Part shown: in pieces, positions 1 through 9,674 of the stretch
How positions within the stretch are numbered: the first letter of the stretch is position 1
How the letters are laid out: the number at the start of each line of letters is the position of its first letter
Assembly (NCBI GenBank): GCA_029204225.1
Contig: MU836470.1
Location: forward strand, 1-28,337
Length of the DNA: 28,337 bases
Source of the DNA: Diphasiastrum complanatum
Taxonomy: Eukaryota > Streptophyta > Lycopodiopsida > Lycopodiales > Lycopodiaceae
Direction of reading: 5' to 3'
The notes under the pieces: generated by a model
Database searches by the model: none
Told to the model about the DNA's origin: nothing
The model's input: only the letters and a program-made list of their open reading frames with translations
Translations under genes and position numbers: made by a program

Positions 1-69
1 ATAGGGTACCCCAAATATACATTTGCTAGCATTTAGGGCTATACAAGTAGTAGCACACTACTGAAAACA

Positions 70-285
70 CTTTTCAAGTATTGCTAAATGTTCTTTTAGC
101 ATCAGGTTTTAGGGGTATAGTATGCTTCACTAAATCTGGAGGTATTCCTTTTAGATCTGAATAATTCCAAGCAAATATGTGCTGATATTTCTTGCACAAG
201 TCCTCATAGATTTTCTTGTCTTTTTGAGCTTAGGTGGGCACCTACTTTGATCTTCTTAGGTTCATCCTCTATTACAAGGTTTACT
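70..285 (-). pseudogene. Ty3/gypsy pol fragment: linker and start of reverse transcriptase
   Basis: Read on the minus strand, this stretch encodes the linker before the gypsy reverse transcriptase and the start of that domain. The tell-tale segment is HIFAWNYSDLKGIPPDLVKH followed by TIPLKPDAKR, which matches the family pattern of an FAW-Y-D-(M/L)-GI-P box and then the H-I-P-L palm entry. The reading frame shifts once near 195, between a first part containing EDEPKKIKVGAHL and the FAW part, and it meets a stop near 80. The protein therefore cannot be made as it stands. It is cut off by the window edge or by decay at its low-coordinate side, and it abuts a copia fragment at about 285. The family call is secure; the extent is approximate. 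Confidence 0.75.
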
Positions 286-390
286 GATTCATTAAAAGTG
301 AGTTATACTCGCTTTCCATAGCTTTTTGCCACTTCAAAACATCCTTGGAGTTAATTGATTCAGCTAGGTTTTTCGATAGGTCTAATTAGC
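286..390 (-). pseudogene. Ty1/copia reverse-transcriptase N-terminal fragment
   Basis: On the minus strand this short segment reads NLAESINSKDVLKWQKAMES followed by EYNSLL and an in-frame stop. That is the conserved entry into copia reverse transcriptase: an acidic EA-(I/L) start, a W-x-x-AM-x-x-E core and the SL-x-x-N-x-T-W tail. Only about 35 codons survive. It runs directly into gypsy sequence in the same orientation at about 285, so it is one side of an insertion or deletion junction. It has no catalytic YxDD box and cannot function. Confidence 0.65.
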
Positions 391-394
391 GCCT

Positions 395-1117
395 CTAGAT
401 AGCGACAGCCATTACTGCCGTCTACCTTGATAGTGACAACCACGATGGCCACCAAGATCTATTTCAAATAGCATAGCTCAACATTTCACATTTGTGTATA
501 GATCTAAATAAATGTATAATGAAGTGTGCAAAAGAATAGAATGAACATTGATTATTAGTTAAGATAGAGAGTAAGTGTAGGCTATCAAATGATCTTCGAA
601 TCATTGAAGCTACCATAGGGACTAGAGCTAGTTTCAAGTACGTGGTTATCACCACAATTGGTTTGTGCTCTCCATTTTAGCTGACCTACTTCCTACTTCC
701 TGAATACCATCTAATCGTTTTATTGCATTCAGAATCATGTCAGTGTGAATGTATGCTTTTCTAATTAACTATTCTATGCATTTCTGCTGCCTAACTCTCG
801 TATAGAATTGTCTAAACTATCTAACGCTTCCACAATCAATAGTATAACGACTTTGTGTTTGTCTACATAATCAATCTTATCGATTATGATGATTTCAAAG
901 TTAGAATCAAGTAGAATCAGCCAAGTCCTCCAACTCGATATCTTAGTTTGAATTTGATAGGCGTAGTTCATGCACTGAGGAGAAAGGCTCATTCTGCAAA
1001 GCCTGATGATTTGTACCATATCTTCACTACACTCCCTCTCCCGAGCTACAGGATTTCCCCAGACATGATATCAGAGAGTACCAATATGATGTTAGACCTT
1101 ATCGAGTTTCAAGGCCG
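395..1117. other. Non-coding stretch, probably containing a copia 5' LTR
   Basis: No recognisable protein is encoded on either strand. Because a primer-binding-site-like sequence starts at 1121 directly after a CA dinucleotide, the right part of this stretch is probably the 5' LTR of the copia element whose gag begins at 1268. Its left boundary (an expected TG start) could not be fixed. Short ORFs here look like chance. Confidence 0.35.
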
Positions 1118-1120
1118 ACA

Positions 1121-1132
1121 TGGTATCAAACC
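1121..1132 (+). other. Retrotransposon primer-binding site (initiator-Met tRNA type)
   Basis: TGGTATCAAACC matches the usual plant copia primer-binding site TGGTATCAGAGC at 10 of 12 positions. It immediately follows CA at 1119-1120, the standard end of an LTR. It lies 136 bases before the gag start at 1268, a normal distance for a copia leader. Confidence 0.55.
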
Positions 1133-1267
1133 ATAGTTTCTTCAAAACATGATTCTATTAAATCGATAGAATAAATTTTTCTTGTTCTGATAATGTACCT
1201 AGACTCTGTTCTTTCATTCTTAAGTCACTGATAATATTTTGATTACTATCAAAAGACTAACTTCCAT

Positions 1268-1594
1268 ATGGATTCTCAAAGTAAGGTTAGTTTGATTGTA
1301 GACAAGCTTGATGAATCCAATTATCATTTGGGAAAATTTAAGATGAAAACTACCAAGGAGTTGTGGGATGTTGTCACAGGTATCAAAGACAGACCCGCTA
1401 CGGATGACACAGCCATCTCCAAATGGGAAGTAAAACATGGTAAAGCTTTCACACTAATCATTCTCAATATATCAGATACTCAAATCTACCATGTATTTGA
1501 AGCTCAAACTTCGAAGAAGAATGGGATATTTCTTAAAACATTATATGATGGGAGGGAAGTAACTTCCAAGTTACATCTTAGAAAAGAAATCTAA
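1268..1594 (+). pseudogene. Ty1/copia gag (UBN2-type) with internal deletion
   Basis: The frame starts MDSQSKVSLIVDKLDESNYH and continues with a K-F-K-M-K segment, LWDVVTG, a W-x-x-K-x-x-KA-x-x-x-I-x-x-I core, and a C-terminal K-L-x-L-R-K. These are the landmarks of plant copia gag: KLDGSNYxxWKFxM, then WDVV, then W...KA...I...L. Residues normally present between the M-K-x-x-L and LWDVV parts are missing, so the domain is shortened. The ORF stops at 1594 before any zinc knuckle, and no protease or pol follows in this orientation. The start ATG is supported by the upstream primer-binding site. It is a truncated relic; the structural gag protein would have packaged element RNA. Confidence 0.7.
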
Positions 1595-1599
1595 AGCTA

Positions 1600-2090
1600 T
1601 TTATCTACCTAATCTTTCTACAAAACTACTTTCTACCAGCAGAATTACTGATTTAGGACATAGAGTAGACAGTCGAGTTTTTCGCCTGTTTATTTTACAT
1701 GTAAATATGCAGATTGGTGCGACAACATGAGTAAAAATGTAGTGTAGATGTCGTAAAGTGGAAATGATGAAGGAATCTGGTATAAGTACAAAACAGCTGA
1801 AAAAATAAATAATAACGATGGCACAAACTTTTCATGAAGACACGTGTCTACAACAAAAACGTTTACCGTCATACATTAACTAAACGTTCTATGTCAAATC
1901 TCTGAAATTTACATAGTTCTATATTCTCGAATGTTCGAAGAGGCAAAAAATAAAAAATAATAATAATAATTCCATTGATACATCGCACAAACTAAAGAAC
2001 AAACAATCGAAAGGAAAGTTAACAAACATTTGTGGATAAATAAATAAATAGAATAATAAAACAAGTAAGAAAAAAATAAATAGAAAGTAT
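1600..2090. other. AT-rich non-coding stretch between two retroelement remnants
   Basis: No coding segment recognised. It holds a short (TAA)n run near 1957-1971, and a 10-base palindrome GACACGTGTC at 1840-1849 with a G-box core (CACGTG). It could be the 3' LTR of the minus-strand gypsy element ending at 2095, but no LTR boundary was found. Confidence 0.3.
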
Positions 2091-2094
2091 TTAC

Positions 2095-2466
2095 ATGTTA
2101 TACACGGGGGCCATTAACTCTTGTTGGTAGCAAATTTTCTTGTAGATCTGATAGTTGAAGGGATCCATTGTCAAAAATTTCAACAACTTTGTATAGACCC
2201 ATCCAACAAGTATACAATTTTCTTGGAAATTTGATATGTCGATTATTATACATAAGAGCATAGTCTGTTGCTCATAAAACAACTTTCTTTATTGAATCAT
2301 CAAAGCTTTTCTTTCGTTGCAACTGTATTTTTTTTGTGTCAATAAGAGCTTGGTTTCATTTTTCTTCTAGCTTCTCAATCGATAGAAACCTCTCCTTCAA
2401 ACTAATGTTTTCGTTAGGTCATGATTAGTACTCGATAAGTTGGTACTTCGAATTTGATAGGGAGTA
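2095..2466 (-). pseudogene. Ty3/gypsy pol C-terminal region after integrase
   Basis: The minus strand encodes ISLKERFLSIEKLEEK, then a basic coiled region (KKIQLQRKKSF), then FPRKLYTCWMGLYKVVEIFD and NGSLQLSDLQENLLPTRVNG. This is the family pattern of gypsy integrase C-terminal domains: a charged helix with L-x-E-x-R/E repeats, a K-W-x-GPY-V-x-x-V/I fold, and a closing NGxxLKxY-like segment. Several stops and frame shifts interrupt it, so only pieces are open. It follows the integrase core on the same strand and marks the 3' end of pol at about 2095. Confidence 0.7.
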
Positions 2467-2985
2467 TCAGATGCATGCTGTAAACAAAATAAAAGGTGTC
2501 TGTTTCGTGGTCACATGTTCAGCTTTGTGATAGGCCCATTGAACAGATGGAAGTTTTTGGTCCCAATCTGATGCATGCATTGTCATGATCTTGTTGAAAA
2601 TCCTACACAATATTCCATTAACCCTCTCTATCAAACCATTAGCTTTGGGGTTGTATGGGGTTGTCTCTTGATGCTTGATCATAAAATGCTTTATCAATAG
2701 ATGAATCGTATCGTTGAGAAAATGTGTCACTCTATTGCTAACCAACTCCAAAGGACAACCATATCGGGTAATGACTATTTTAGCATCATTTCCCTTAGTG
2801 GCTTCTGCTTCCACCATCTTTGTTGTGTAGTCTATTGCTACCAAAATATAGCTTCATTTTGTATATCAAGTACTTGGCGTTATAGGTCCAACGAAGTCAG
2901 TGCCCCATTTTTCAAAAGGTGCAAGAGGAATAAGATGAGTGGCCAATGCATCGAAGATGTGGGCTTCCTGACTCATTGACATGGA
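2467..2985 (-). pseudogene. Ty3/gypsy integrase core (DDE), partly open
   Basis: The 125-codon open part (2467-2844) begins MVAIDYTTKMVEAEATKGND and contains GCPLELVSNRVTHF and NPKANGLIERVNGIL. In gypsy integrases these are the first catalytic Asp (VAxDYxTKW), the second (SDxGxHF) and the Glu (NGxxEzxN). The first Asp and the Glu are present. The second Asp is replaced by Asn (VSN for VSD), so the catalytic triad is broken even where the frame is open. Upstream, from about 2985, the segment WGTDFVGPIT is recognisable but carries stops. Integrase would join element DNA to the host chromosome; this copy could not. Confidence 0.85.
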
Positions 2986-3220
2986 TCACAATTTTTGATA
3001 AAAGCTGTGACATTTTTATACATAGTCAGCCACCAATATTTTACATTTAATATCTTTTAAGAGTATTTACGATTGCAAAATGACCACCATCATCTTACGA
3101 GTGTAGGGCTCGAATAACCGTTTGGATATCAATTTGTTTGAGACAACGTCGAAGTTCTTCATTTGCTCCCAATTTTTATAGATTTTTTCCTTTATTGTGT
3201 ACACGGTCCAACCTTATGTC
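2985..3220 (-). pseudogene. Gypsy integrase zinc-binding region, strongly decayed
   Basis: Between the RNase H end and the integrase core the minus strand retains CDPCQ near 2980, the C-x-x-C half of the HHCC zinc finger. Upstream of it lie hydrophobic remnants without a clean frame. The order on the strand, RNase H then zinc region then integrase, is normal for gypsy pol. Confidence 0.5.
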
Positions 3221-3221
3221 T

Positions 3222-3700
3222 CTATTCTAAGTCAAACTCAGGAGGATAATTCTGATTTTGCAAACAATCGATAATTTCCGGATATAACAAATGTTCAGTT
3301 GATAGAAACATGATGTTCTCATCAAAAAATTCATCATCTAAGTTCTCTGTAACAGATCCAGTATTCAAGTGCGATAAATAATCTACATTTGTGTGATACT
3401 TTCCTTGTTGTACCTCCACTTGATATTCAAACTTTTGAAGCAGCAGCCAAAAGATCTCGCTTAGTTACTATATGAAAGATAAACGGATAGCCTAGCAAAT
3501 AGTGTCAAAAAAATTTGACCAAAAAAACCATCCCAAGTCCTTCACGTTTTATGGCCGAATAGTTCTTTTTCGACAAACTTAGTTGGCACCCTGCATGGTA
3601 CACAAAATAGTCTTTCTTCTCATCATTCTTCTGATTGAGCATGACTCCAATTGCGAATGAAGAGACATCCACATATACATGAAAGGTTCTTACCTAATCA
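3222..3700 (-). pseudogene. Ty3/gypsy RNase H domain
   Basis: On the minus strand, FHVYVDVSSFAIGVMLNQKN is followed by KNYSAIKREGLGMVF, HYLLGYPFIFHIVTKRDLL and VEVQQGKYHTNVDYLSHLNT. These correspond to the gypsy RNase H landmarks: the first Asp in V-x-xD(A/V)S, the Glu in RE-x-L, the LLG-x-x-F-x-x-xTD-x-x-L box (TK in place of TD here) and the closing H/N-x-AD-LSRL box (the Asp is kept). An in-frame stop lies in the first part and another near the HYLLG box. The last 65 codons (3419-3222) are open. The domain would degrade the RNA of RNA-DNA hybrids. Confidence 0.8.
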
Positions 3701-3960
3701 GGTGGTCTTAGAATTGGGGCGTTAATAAGTTTCTGCTTCAATAAGTCGAATGATCGTTGTAGTTCCGCAAACCACTTGTATTCGATATCTTTCTTCGATA
3801 ACTATATAAGTGGAGATGCAATAGATGCATGGTCTTGAATAAATTTTCGATAATATCCAACATATCCTAGAAATTCTCGGAGTTCACGTAGATTAGTCGT
3901 TCCTTCAAATTTTGAATAGTCTCCACTTTGTCTTTATCGGCTTCGATGCCACGCTATAAG
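3700..3960 (-). pseudogene. Ty3/gypsy reverse transcriptase, C-terminal (thumb) part only
   Basis: The minus strand reads RGIEADKDKVETIQNL, then LREFLGYVGYYRKFIQDHAS and LINAPILRPPD. This is the standard gypsy thumb/connection: GIxxDPxKVxAIxxW, LRxFLGxxxYYRRFI, PxLxxPD. One stop precedes RGIE and another follows PPD. The palm with the YxDD site is absent: beyond about 3960 homology stops, so this pol copy is 5'-truncated or interrupted there. Confidence 0.8.
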
Positions 3961-4655
3961 TAGATCTGGGTTTTTCAATATATTGTAGACCAGGTGAAGG
4001 ATTTCCGTGTTTTTCTAATTTTTGAGATCTTTTCATTTTTTTTTTTTTTGGTGATTTGTTGGTTGTAAATAGACAGAAAGTTATCAATGTATGATAAAAT
4101 TTTTTCCCCTTTTGTCACCAAATTTGTAAAAAATGGACGATTTTTTTGGTTTCTCTAATTTTTTCAAATCCAAATGGATCTTAGGAATGGTGGTCTATAT
4201 GGCCTTTCTTGCTCAAACAATGAAAATAGATTTCAAGTAAAAAAATCCACACAAAACAAGCAAAATTCTTCTCCAAAATAATCTTAAAATGCAATTTTAA
4301 CTCTAATATGCCAAGACAAGATGCCTAAATGCATCTAACATTTAAGCATGGACCAGAATCATGCTGAAAATGAAACATTGGCATAGCTCCCCCGACAATG
4401 ATCCTACATAGAGATGGGGCACCTTGCAAAAGACTACCCAAAAAAATAAAAGAAAGCTAGATGTAAGTCTAAAACGTTCCAAGCATCAAGTAATTCTAGC
4501 ATTTTTTTGTTGACTTACCTTAACGGATAATGTTGTTTGTGAAGATTGTTATTTTAATACAACTGTTTTTAGCCCCCCATGAGCTCATTGGAATGATATG
4601 GGACCAAATTGTTCTTCAACTACCATTGATAATTCAGAATTAAAATGAATACCTT
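3961..4655. other. Non-coding stretch between opposing gypsy remnants
   Basis: No recognisable coding sequence. It contains a run of 14 T at 4036-4049 and otherwise AT-rich sequence. The minus-strand gypsy pol breaks off at its left edge and a plus-strand gypsy fragment begins at its right edge, so it probably holds an insertion junction or degraded LTR. Confidence 0.35.
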
Positions 4656-4661
4656 AATTTT

Positions 4662-5177
4662 GATATCATGAAGTTGGATAAGGTAGATATAATCTTGGGT
4701 AAATAGTGCTTTTACTCCAAGAATGAGTCATTGAGGAATTATGATGTTATTCATACTTTGTCATTTTTGCACAATGGCTCATTAGTTAAACTTCTAGGTG
4801 ATGTAAATCTTCCAAGCATTTCTTTTGTATCTGATTTGGAAGTTAACAAATGTTGGGAAGAATCTAAGCATAATGTTTACTTATGTATTCTAAAAGATAT
4901 AATTTTTATAGATGAGCATCACGTTCAAAGTCTATACATTGGTTTGAAGGAAATGTCTTTAAGTGTACCTCTCAATAACCCTTTAGATGAGAATTCACAT
5001 GAGGGTAGAGTATTTTGGAGGCTTAGACAAGATTTTGTTGATGTTTTTTCTGAGCGTCTACCTAAAGGCCTACCTTGTGAAAATTTGTCAACACCTTACA
5101 TGTCTATTTTTGGGAAAAATGGAGGCTTAGTTTGTAAATATTTTAGATCAGACCTTTCAGACATGTGTGATAAATAG
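4662..5177 (+). pseudogene. Ty3/gypsy protease end, linker and RT entry (plus strand)
   Basis: In one frame the plus strand reads DIMKLDKVDIILGK, a TAG stop at 4704, then CFYSKNESLRNYDVIHTLSF and LHNGSLVKLLGD. This is the tail of the gypsy aspartic protease: D-(I/V)-ILGM-x-W-L, then N-x-x-I-D, then F-x-H-x-G-x-x-x-x-L. A long linker follows, and then DFVDVFSERLPKGLPCE, the F-x-D-V-F-P-x-x-LP-x-GLP box at the entrance of reverse transcriptase. After that box the family pattern is lost and the frame stops at 5177. From the stop to the end it is open for over 150 codons, longer than most relics here. Its orientation is opposite to the remnant at 2.1-4.0 kb, so it belongs to another copy. Confidence 0.75.
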
Positions 5178-5179
5178 AT

Positions 5180-7090
5180 TATTATTATTTTTTGTATTTT
5201 GATCGTTTGAAAAAATGCTAAACTTCAGTACCCTTCAAATGCCATTTAGATCAAATAATTTAGTCGTATTGGCCACTTTTAGTGATTTAGGCTACAAGTG
5301 ACTACTTCAAGTATATGAAACCTAGAGAGAGGAGGGAGAGTCATCATTCTCATCTATAGATACTAGGTCCTATGCTAAAAACAATTAAGACTTTGTAAAT
5401 ATTTGGTTCGAAAAAGGAGAAATATTATCATCTCATTTTGGCTCTCTTCTATCTTTGTGTATAAATTGTATTGTGTGCTTGATTGATGTGCATATTGGTG
5501 ATGAATTAAATGTGATACTTTTGTTAGGACTATAAACAAAGGCTTAGCATTATATATGAGCAATTTTTTACTATATTTTTATGTGGTCAATTGGAGTTTA
5601 GAAGCTAAGAGCAATCATATTTTATCTCATTCATCTTTATTTGTTGGAGAGCTTGTGTACATTCAAACTAGCATTGTCGTTTGTAGTTCTAATTGACAAT
5701 TTTCTTTGTGGAAGTGCATAGCTCCCCTTGTGGATAAAATTTTTTCTTAATTGATTGAATCTTCTTGTGGACGATTCTGCTTCATTAGAAAGGAAGGTTT
5801 CTCTCTCTTGCATTGTATTTGTTGCCTCTTTGGTATTCATTTTAGCACCATGGAGCTATTATATCCACTTTCATCTTGCCCTTAATATGCTCCTATCCCG
5901 AGGACCTCATTGGCTTGCTATTTTTAATCTTCTTCTTCACCCTCAAACCTTTTTTATTGCTCGTCTCTCTCTTTTATTGCTCTCTTAATAAGCATTAAAA
6001 TGAATATGTATCATCATGTAAGGAATAGAGCACATGGACTATAATGAATCCTTTCTATTGGCTTCTACCACCCCCATTTGACATTGTATTCTTCTTTTGA
6101 ATGTACATAGATAGACATATAGATGCGTGTGATGTATCATATATTGAGGCTTGTTAGTTCTAAATAGAACCTGTTTCACCTAGAAGCAAAATACTTGCAT
6201 CTCTTATCTTTTTACCTTTTTTAACCAATCTCAACAAATTTTATGTAGTGGGCAATAGTTTGTTTAATGAGTGTGTCACCAAGATCATTGTCCATAGAAT
6301 TGTGGTGAGGCCATGCCATGATTTTATGATCGTTCAATCTGCTAGACGATGATCTAAGCAATCCATTTTCAAATGTTTTACCATGATATTTTAAATTTAT
6401 GGCTGAATTTCTAAATGGCTAAATTGTGAAGATTTAGCAAAATACATATGTAAATCTCACATGTGTGGAGCATGTTCCCATGTGTGGCGAGTAGGCATAA
6501 TCATCTTAGATCATTAATCTTGAGTTTTGGAGGTGCTATACAAAAAATACCCCTTGTACACATGTTAGTAGGTGATTAGGCCAAAAGTAGCTTTGACTTT
6601 AGCTTGAGGTAGTGTAGGCCTTTGACATTTGGCATGATGATAAAGGGCTAGTGACATGTCTTTTGATGTTGTAATGTTGTCATGTGACCAATCACAAGAG
6701 AGAGATGCATCATAAATGGTCTAATCAATGTAGGAGATGACAACTCAATGGACCAATCAAATTTAGAGGTGCTATGTAAGAGATGTGAAGGATTTCAGAT
6801 CATTTAAGATCCAATCCATGTCCCTGATCTTTGGTTACAATAAGGAGCAAACCAACAATCCTGCCAATGTAGAAAAACACAGCGTCTACATACAAAATGA
6901 GATGCAAACTCTAAGAGATACCGATCAAACATGAACCTAAACATAAAATATGTTTGTTGTCCGTACAATTACAGTACCCTACTGTATTTCACACTTGTGA
7001 AATCGAAAATAGCAAAATATGAGCATTCTACACACAAGATTGCAAGATAACACCAAGATAGTGCACCAATGAGTAGTAGAACCCAAAGAG
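5180..7090. other. Long non-coding stretch, LTR-like in composition
   Basis: No protein family recognised on either strand. Short ORFs at 5637-5988 and elsewhere show no motif. The sequence is AT-rich with scattered GA/CT clusters (for example 5327-5341). It may contain LTRs of the flanking gypsy remnants, but no paired copy was found in the window to prove it. Confidence 0.35.
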
Positions 7091-7104
7091 AACCATGTAT
7101 AATC

Positions 7105-7163
7105 ATGAAATGAGAGAGAGAAGAGAGAAGATGTGTCTCTCCACGAGTTACATCCTTTTATAG
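7105..7163 (-). promoter_or_regulatory. Candidate minus-strand TATA promoter with pyrimidine patch
   Basis: On the minus strand CTATAAAAGG (7163-7154) is followed about 20-50 bases downstream by a CT-rich tract (about 7135-7105). A TATA box plus a Y patch is the usual plant core promoter layout. No ORF of note follows on that strand, so this may be the promoter of a decayed LTR or of a non-coding transcript. Confidence 0.3.
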
Positions 7164-7259
7164 AGTTTCCAAACCCTATTTGGCCACTTGGCTTTCCCTC
7201 CAAAATGTAAACCCTACTATTTTTGGGTCTGGATTCAATGTACCCAAAGTTCAAATTTG

Positions 7260-8840
7260 AATCTCTCTCAACTCGACTAACAACTTTCCCACACTTTCAA
7301 AAGTGTTTATTGAATGTATTTTAAACTAATATAACTTGAAAAAGTTTATCTCTAAGTCTAAAATGAGTTTTGGCCTCTTATTGACAATTTACCAAAATAT
7401 GACTAAACTAGACTAAACTAGTTGAAATCTCTCACAAGAGATCCAGTCATTTTACTTCCTTACTACTCCTCTTGGATCTCAAACCACTTCTCTTTGTACA
7501 TACAATGAAGTTGAGAGTTAATGCAACTTTGGTTTTCGTACACTTTTTGGTCTATTCTCTCTCTACTCAAGTGTGTGCACATTTTCTCTCTCTACCCGAG
7601 AGCAACATGCTTGGCTTTGCCTCTCATAATGAATTTTACTTTGTTTTTTCATGTGGATGTGAAAAACTAGATTCTCTTTGGATGATCATAACTTTTGTTG
7701 TAGACGAGCTCTTCCCTTGATTCAAAGCTTGATATATAGCCTTGAAAATCTGATTTGATCTATCATAGATGCATCTTGTGCAACCTCGCATGCATGGAGG
7801 TCGTTGTAGATCTTTGAATGGTCCTCAAATATCAAATTTTGACATAAACGGCCCACACTTTTTGACCTTTTATTGGTTTTAATCGATTCATACATTTTCT
7901 TTATAGATCTGAAAATTGATAATAATTGATAGTATGCAAATGAATTGAGGATGTCACTTTCATCACTCGCAATTTGGAGTTTATAGTTCTATACGACTTC
8001 TAAACAAATTTGGAATATTTTTTGCAAGCAAGTGTAATTTATTTGGATTCTATGTAATAATGAGCAATGATCTATAGCTAACATAAATTGCATGTGACTT
8101 GACATTCTTTGCATGATACTATGTCAAGCAACACTTTTACATGTTGGGCAATAAATTTTCCTGTGACCTTACAAAACGACTGTTAAATTTTCAGTGTCCA
8201 TCAAGGGCTTCTTCCCATATGTTTTTTTTTAGATTAGCTATAGCGAGCTTTTGCATTAGTGAACAATTAACATGCTTTCTCTTCTCTTTTGTTCTATTTT
8301 TTTAGTTTTCCTACATAATCTTGTGAGCCAAGCCATTGTTTTATGACCACGTTATGTAGTAAACTATCTTAAGAAAATTCTTTCTTGATCATAAAGGATG
8401 ACAAGGATCTCCCTTTCTAGAATTTTTTTATGAGCCACACAATTTGGTTTTATGGGTTGTAATATGCTTTGAAGATGTATTTATCATAGTAACTTGCTTT
8501 TAAGATTTATTTAAGGCAATAATATGGCTATATTTAATCATAATATGCTTCCAGTGACTGTTATGAGATTGAGAAAAAATACGAGCATACCAAACAAAAA
8601 AGTTGTAACATTTTTCCCATATATTTCTAAGAAATGCAAATATTTAAATGATTAATTGCATCTCAAGAATGAACAATAATAGGCGAGATGGGTTTGCAAA
8701 GCCTTGCATGAGGGTGAAGCGCGGGGGCAAACTCATACTATCCACCTAAGGCAGTATTTTACCCAATGTACCTTGAACATGGGGAAGGCATGAGAGCATA
8801 GCTTCGGTTGGCTTCCATGGCATAATTTGTTTTTTTAATT
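7260..8840. other. AT-rich non-coding stretch
   Basis: No recognised gene. An 82-codon plus-strand ORF (7472-7720) has a hydrophobic start from its internal Met at 7505 but no family features. The remainder has no repeat or RNA gene that I can support. Confidence 0.3.
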
Positions 8841-8843
8841 TGA

Positions 8844-8893
8844 GGGGGGGGGGGCTCCTAAGGCCCTTCCAACGCTCGAAGGGCTCAGGAGGC
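8844..8893. repeat. G11 tract followed by an imperfect GC-rich hairpin
   Basis: Eleven G (8844-8854) are followed by two arms, CTCCTAAGGCCCTTC (8855-8869) and GAAGGGCTCAGGAG (8878-8891), which pair with one bulge and a mismatch around an 8-base loop. The block stands out in AT-rich surroundings. Confidence 0.55.
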
Positions 8894-9337
8894 GGACCTT
8901 CCCTATTGTGAAACATTTATCACTTTTTTTTTGGCTAAAAGTTTTTTTTATACACACCCTCCAGATGTCATGATAACATTTTTTACTTTTTTCTTTGTTG
9001 TATAGCTTTTCTCAAATGCATATTTTGTGCGGGAGGTGCATGTAAAGAAAGGAAAATCTCTTTTTTCAAAGAAATCTATTGTGAAAAAAAAAAGAGTTTT
9101 TATTTCCCACCGATTCCATCCTATGATGCTACAACGTAATTTTAATAAAATAGCAAAATAGCTATCAAGCATAAGTGTAAGTGCTTTTTTGGATAGAAAA
9201 CGAAACCCTCTAGCAAAAAGTTCATGGAAAAAAGTAACGAGTGACTTTCAAATTCTTTTAGGACCCCAAAATTTTGGTGGACTCATCCTCATTGACTCCC
9301 CCACATCAAAGTTTTGGCCAAAGGCTTCTATGCATAC

Positions 9338-9428
9338 AAGTTCAAACTTAAACAAAGCTATTTTTTTTTTAAGTTGGTTTCAGAAGTTCAAACTTAAACA
9401 AAGCTATTTTTTTTTTAAGTTGGTTTCA
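9338..9428. repeat. 46-bp tandem duplication
   Basis: A 46-base unit (9338-9383), starting AAGTTCAAACTTAAACAAAG and containing a T10 run, is repeated immediately (9384-9428). The copies agree throughout, including the T-run length, so the duplication is recent. Confidence 0.9.
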
Positions 9429-9604
9429 AAAGTAGGAGCATTTTACTAGAATCATAAAATCAGTTTTAACATTTTCATTTAAAAAATAGGGTGGGGCAGG
9501 GTGAGGACAGGAGGGTGGGAGTCTCTCTTCTCACTATTTCCCATATGGTGTATTTTCATATAGATGGCCCCAAGCATAATGTACATTTGCTTATGGGATA
9601 TTGT

Positions 9605-9624
9605 TTTGGCCCCGCGGGGCCAAA
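9605..9624. repeat. 20-bp perfect GC-rich palindrome
   Basis: TTTGGCCCCGCGGGGCCAAA equals its own reverse complement. It lies within the candidate leader of the small gene and would form a strong stem in the transcript. Confidence 0.85.
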
Positions 9625-9632
9625 GTGTGTCT

Positions 9633-9674
9633 TGCTCCTTAGATGCGAGGTCGTGCTCCTTGTATGCGAGGCTC
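9633..9674 (+). repeat. Tandem 21-bp repeat in the leader
   Basis: Two adjacent copies (9633-9653, 9654-9674) share TGCTCCTT, then (AG/GT)ATGCGAGG. They differ at a few positions. Confidence 0.6.

Noticed and set aside
774-1136. Overlapping 81- and 62-codon ORFs on opposite strands
   Set aside because: No motif in either; the region is better explained as LTR ending at the primer-binding site at 1121.
2701-2979. 92-codon plus-strand ORF
   Set aside because: Antisense shadow of the gypsy integrase core.
5400-5420. GGTTCGAA as a tRNA T-loop
   Set aside because: No acceptor or anticodon stems can be formed around it; no tRNA gene was found in the window.
6910-6935. A minus-strand CGGTATCTCTTAGAG as a primer-binding site downstream of the TATA-like promoter
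   Set aside because: It shares only GGTATC with the usual site and no LTR boundary precedes it.
7472-7720. 82-codon ORF with a signal-peptide-like stretch from Met at 7505
   Set aside because: No promoter, splice or family evidence; it is T-rich and lies in degraded, LTR-like DNA, where hydrophobic ORFs arise by chance.
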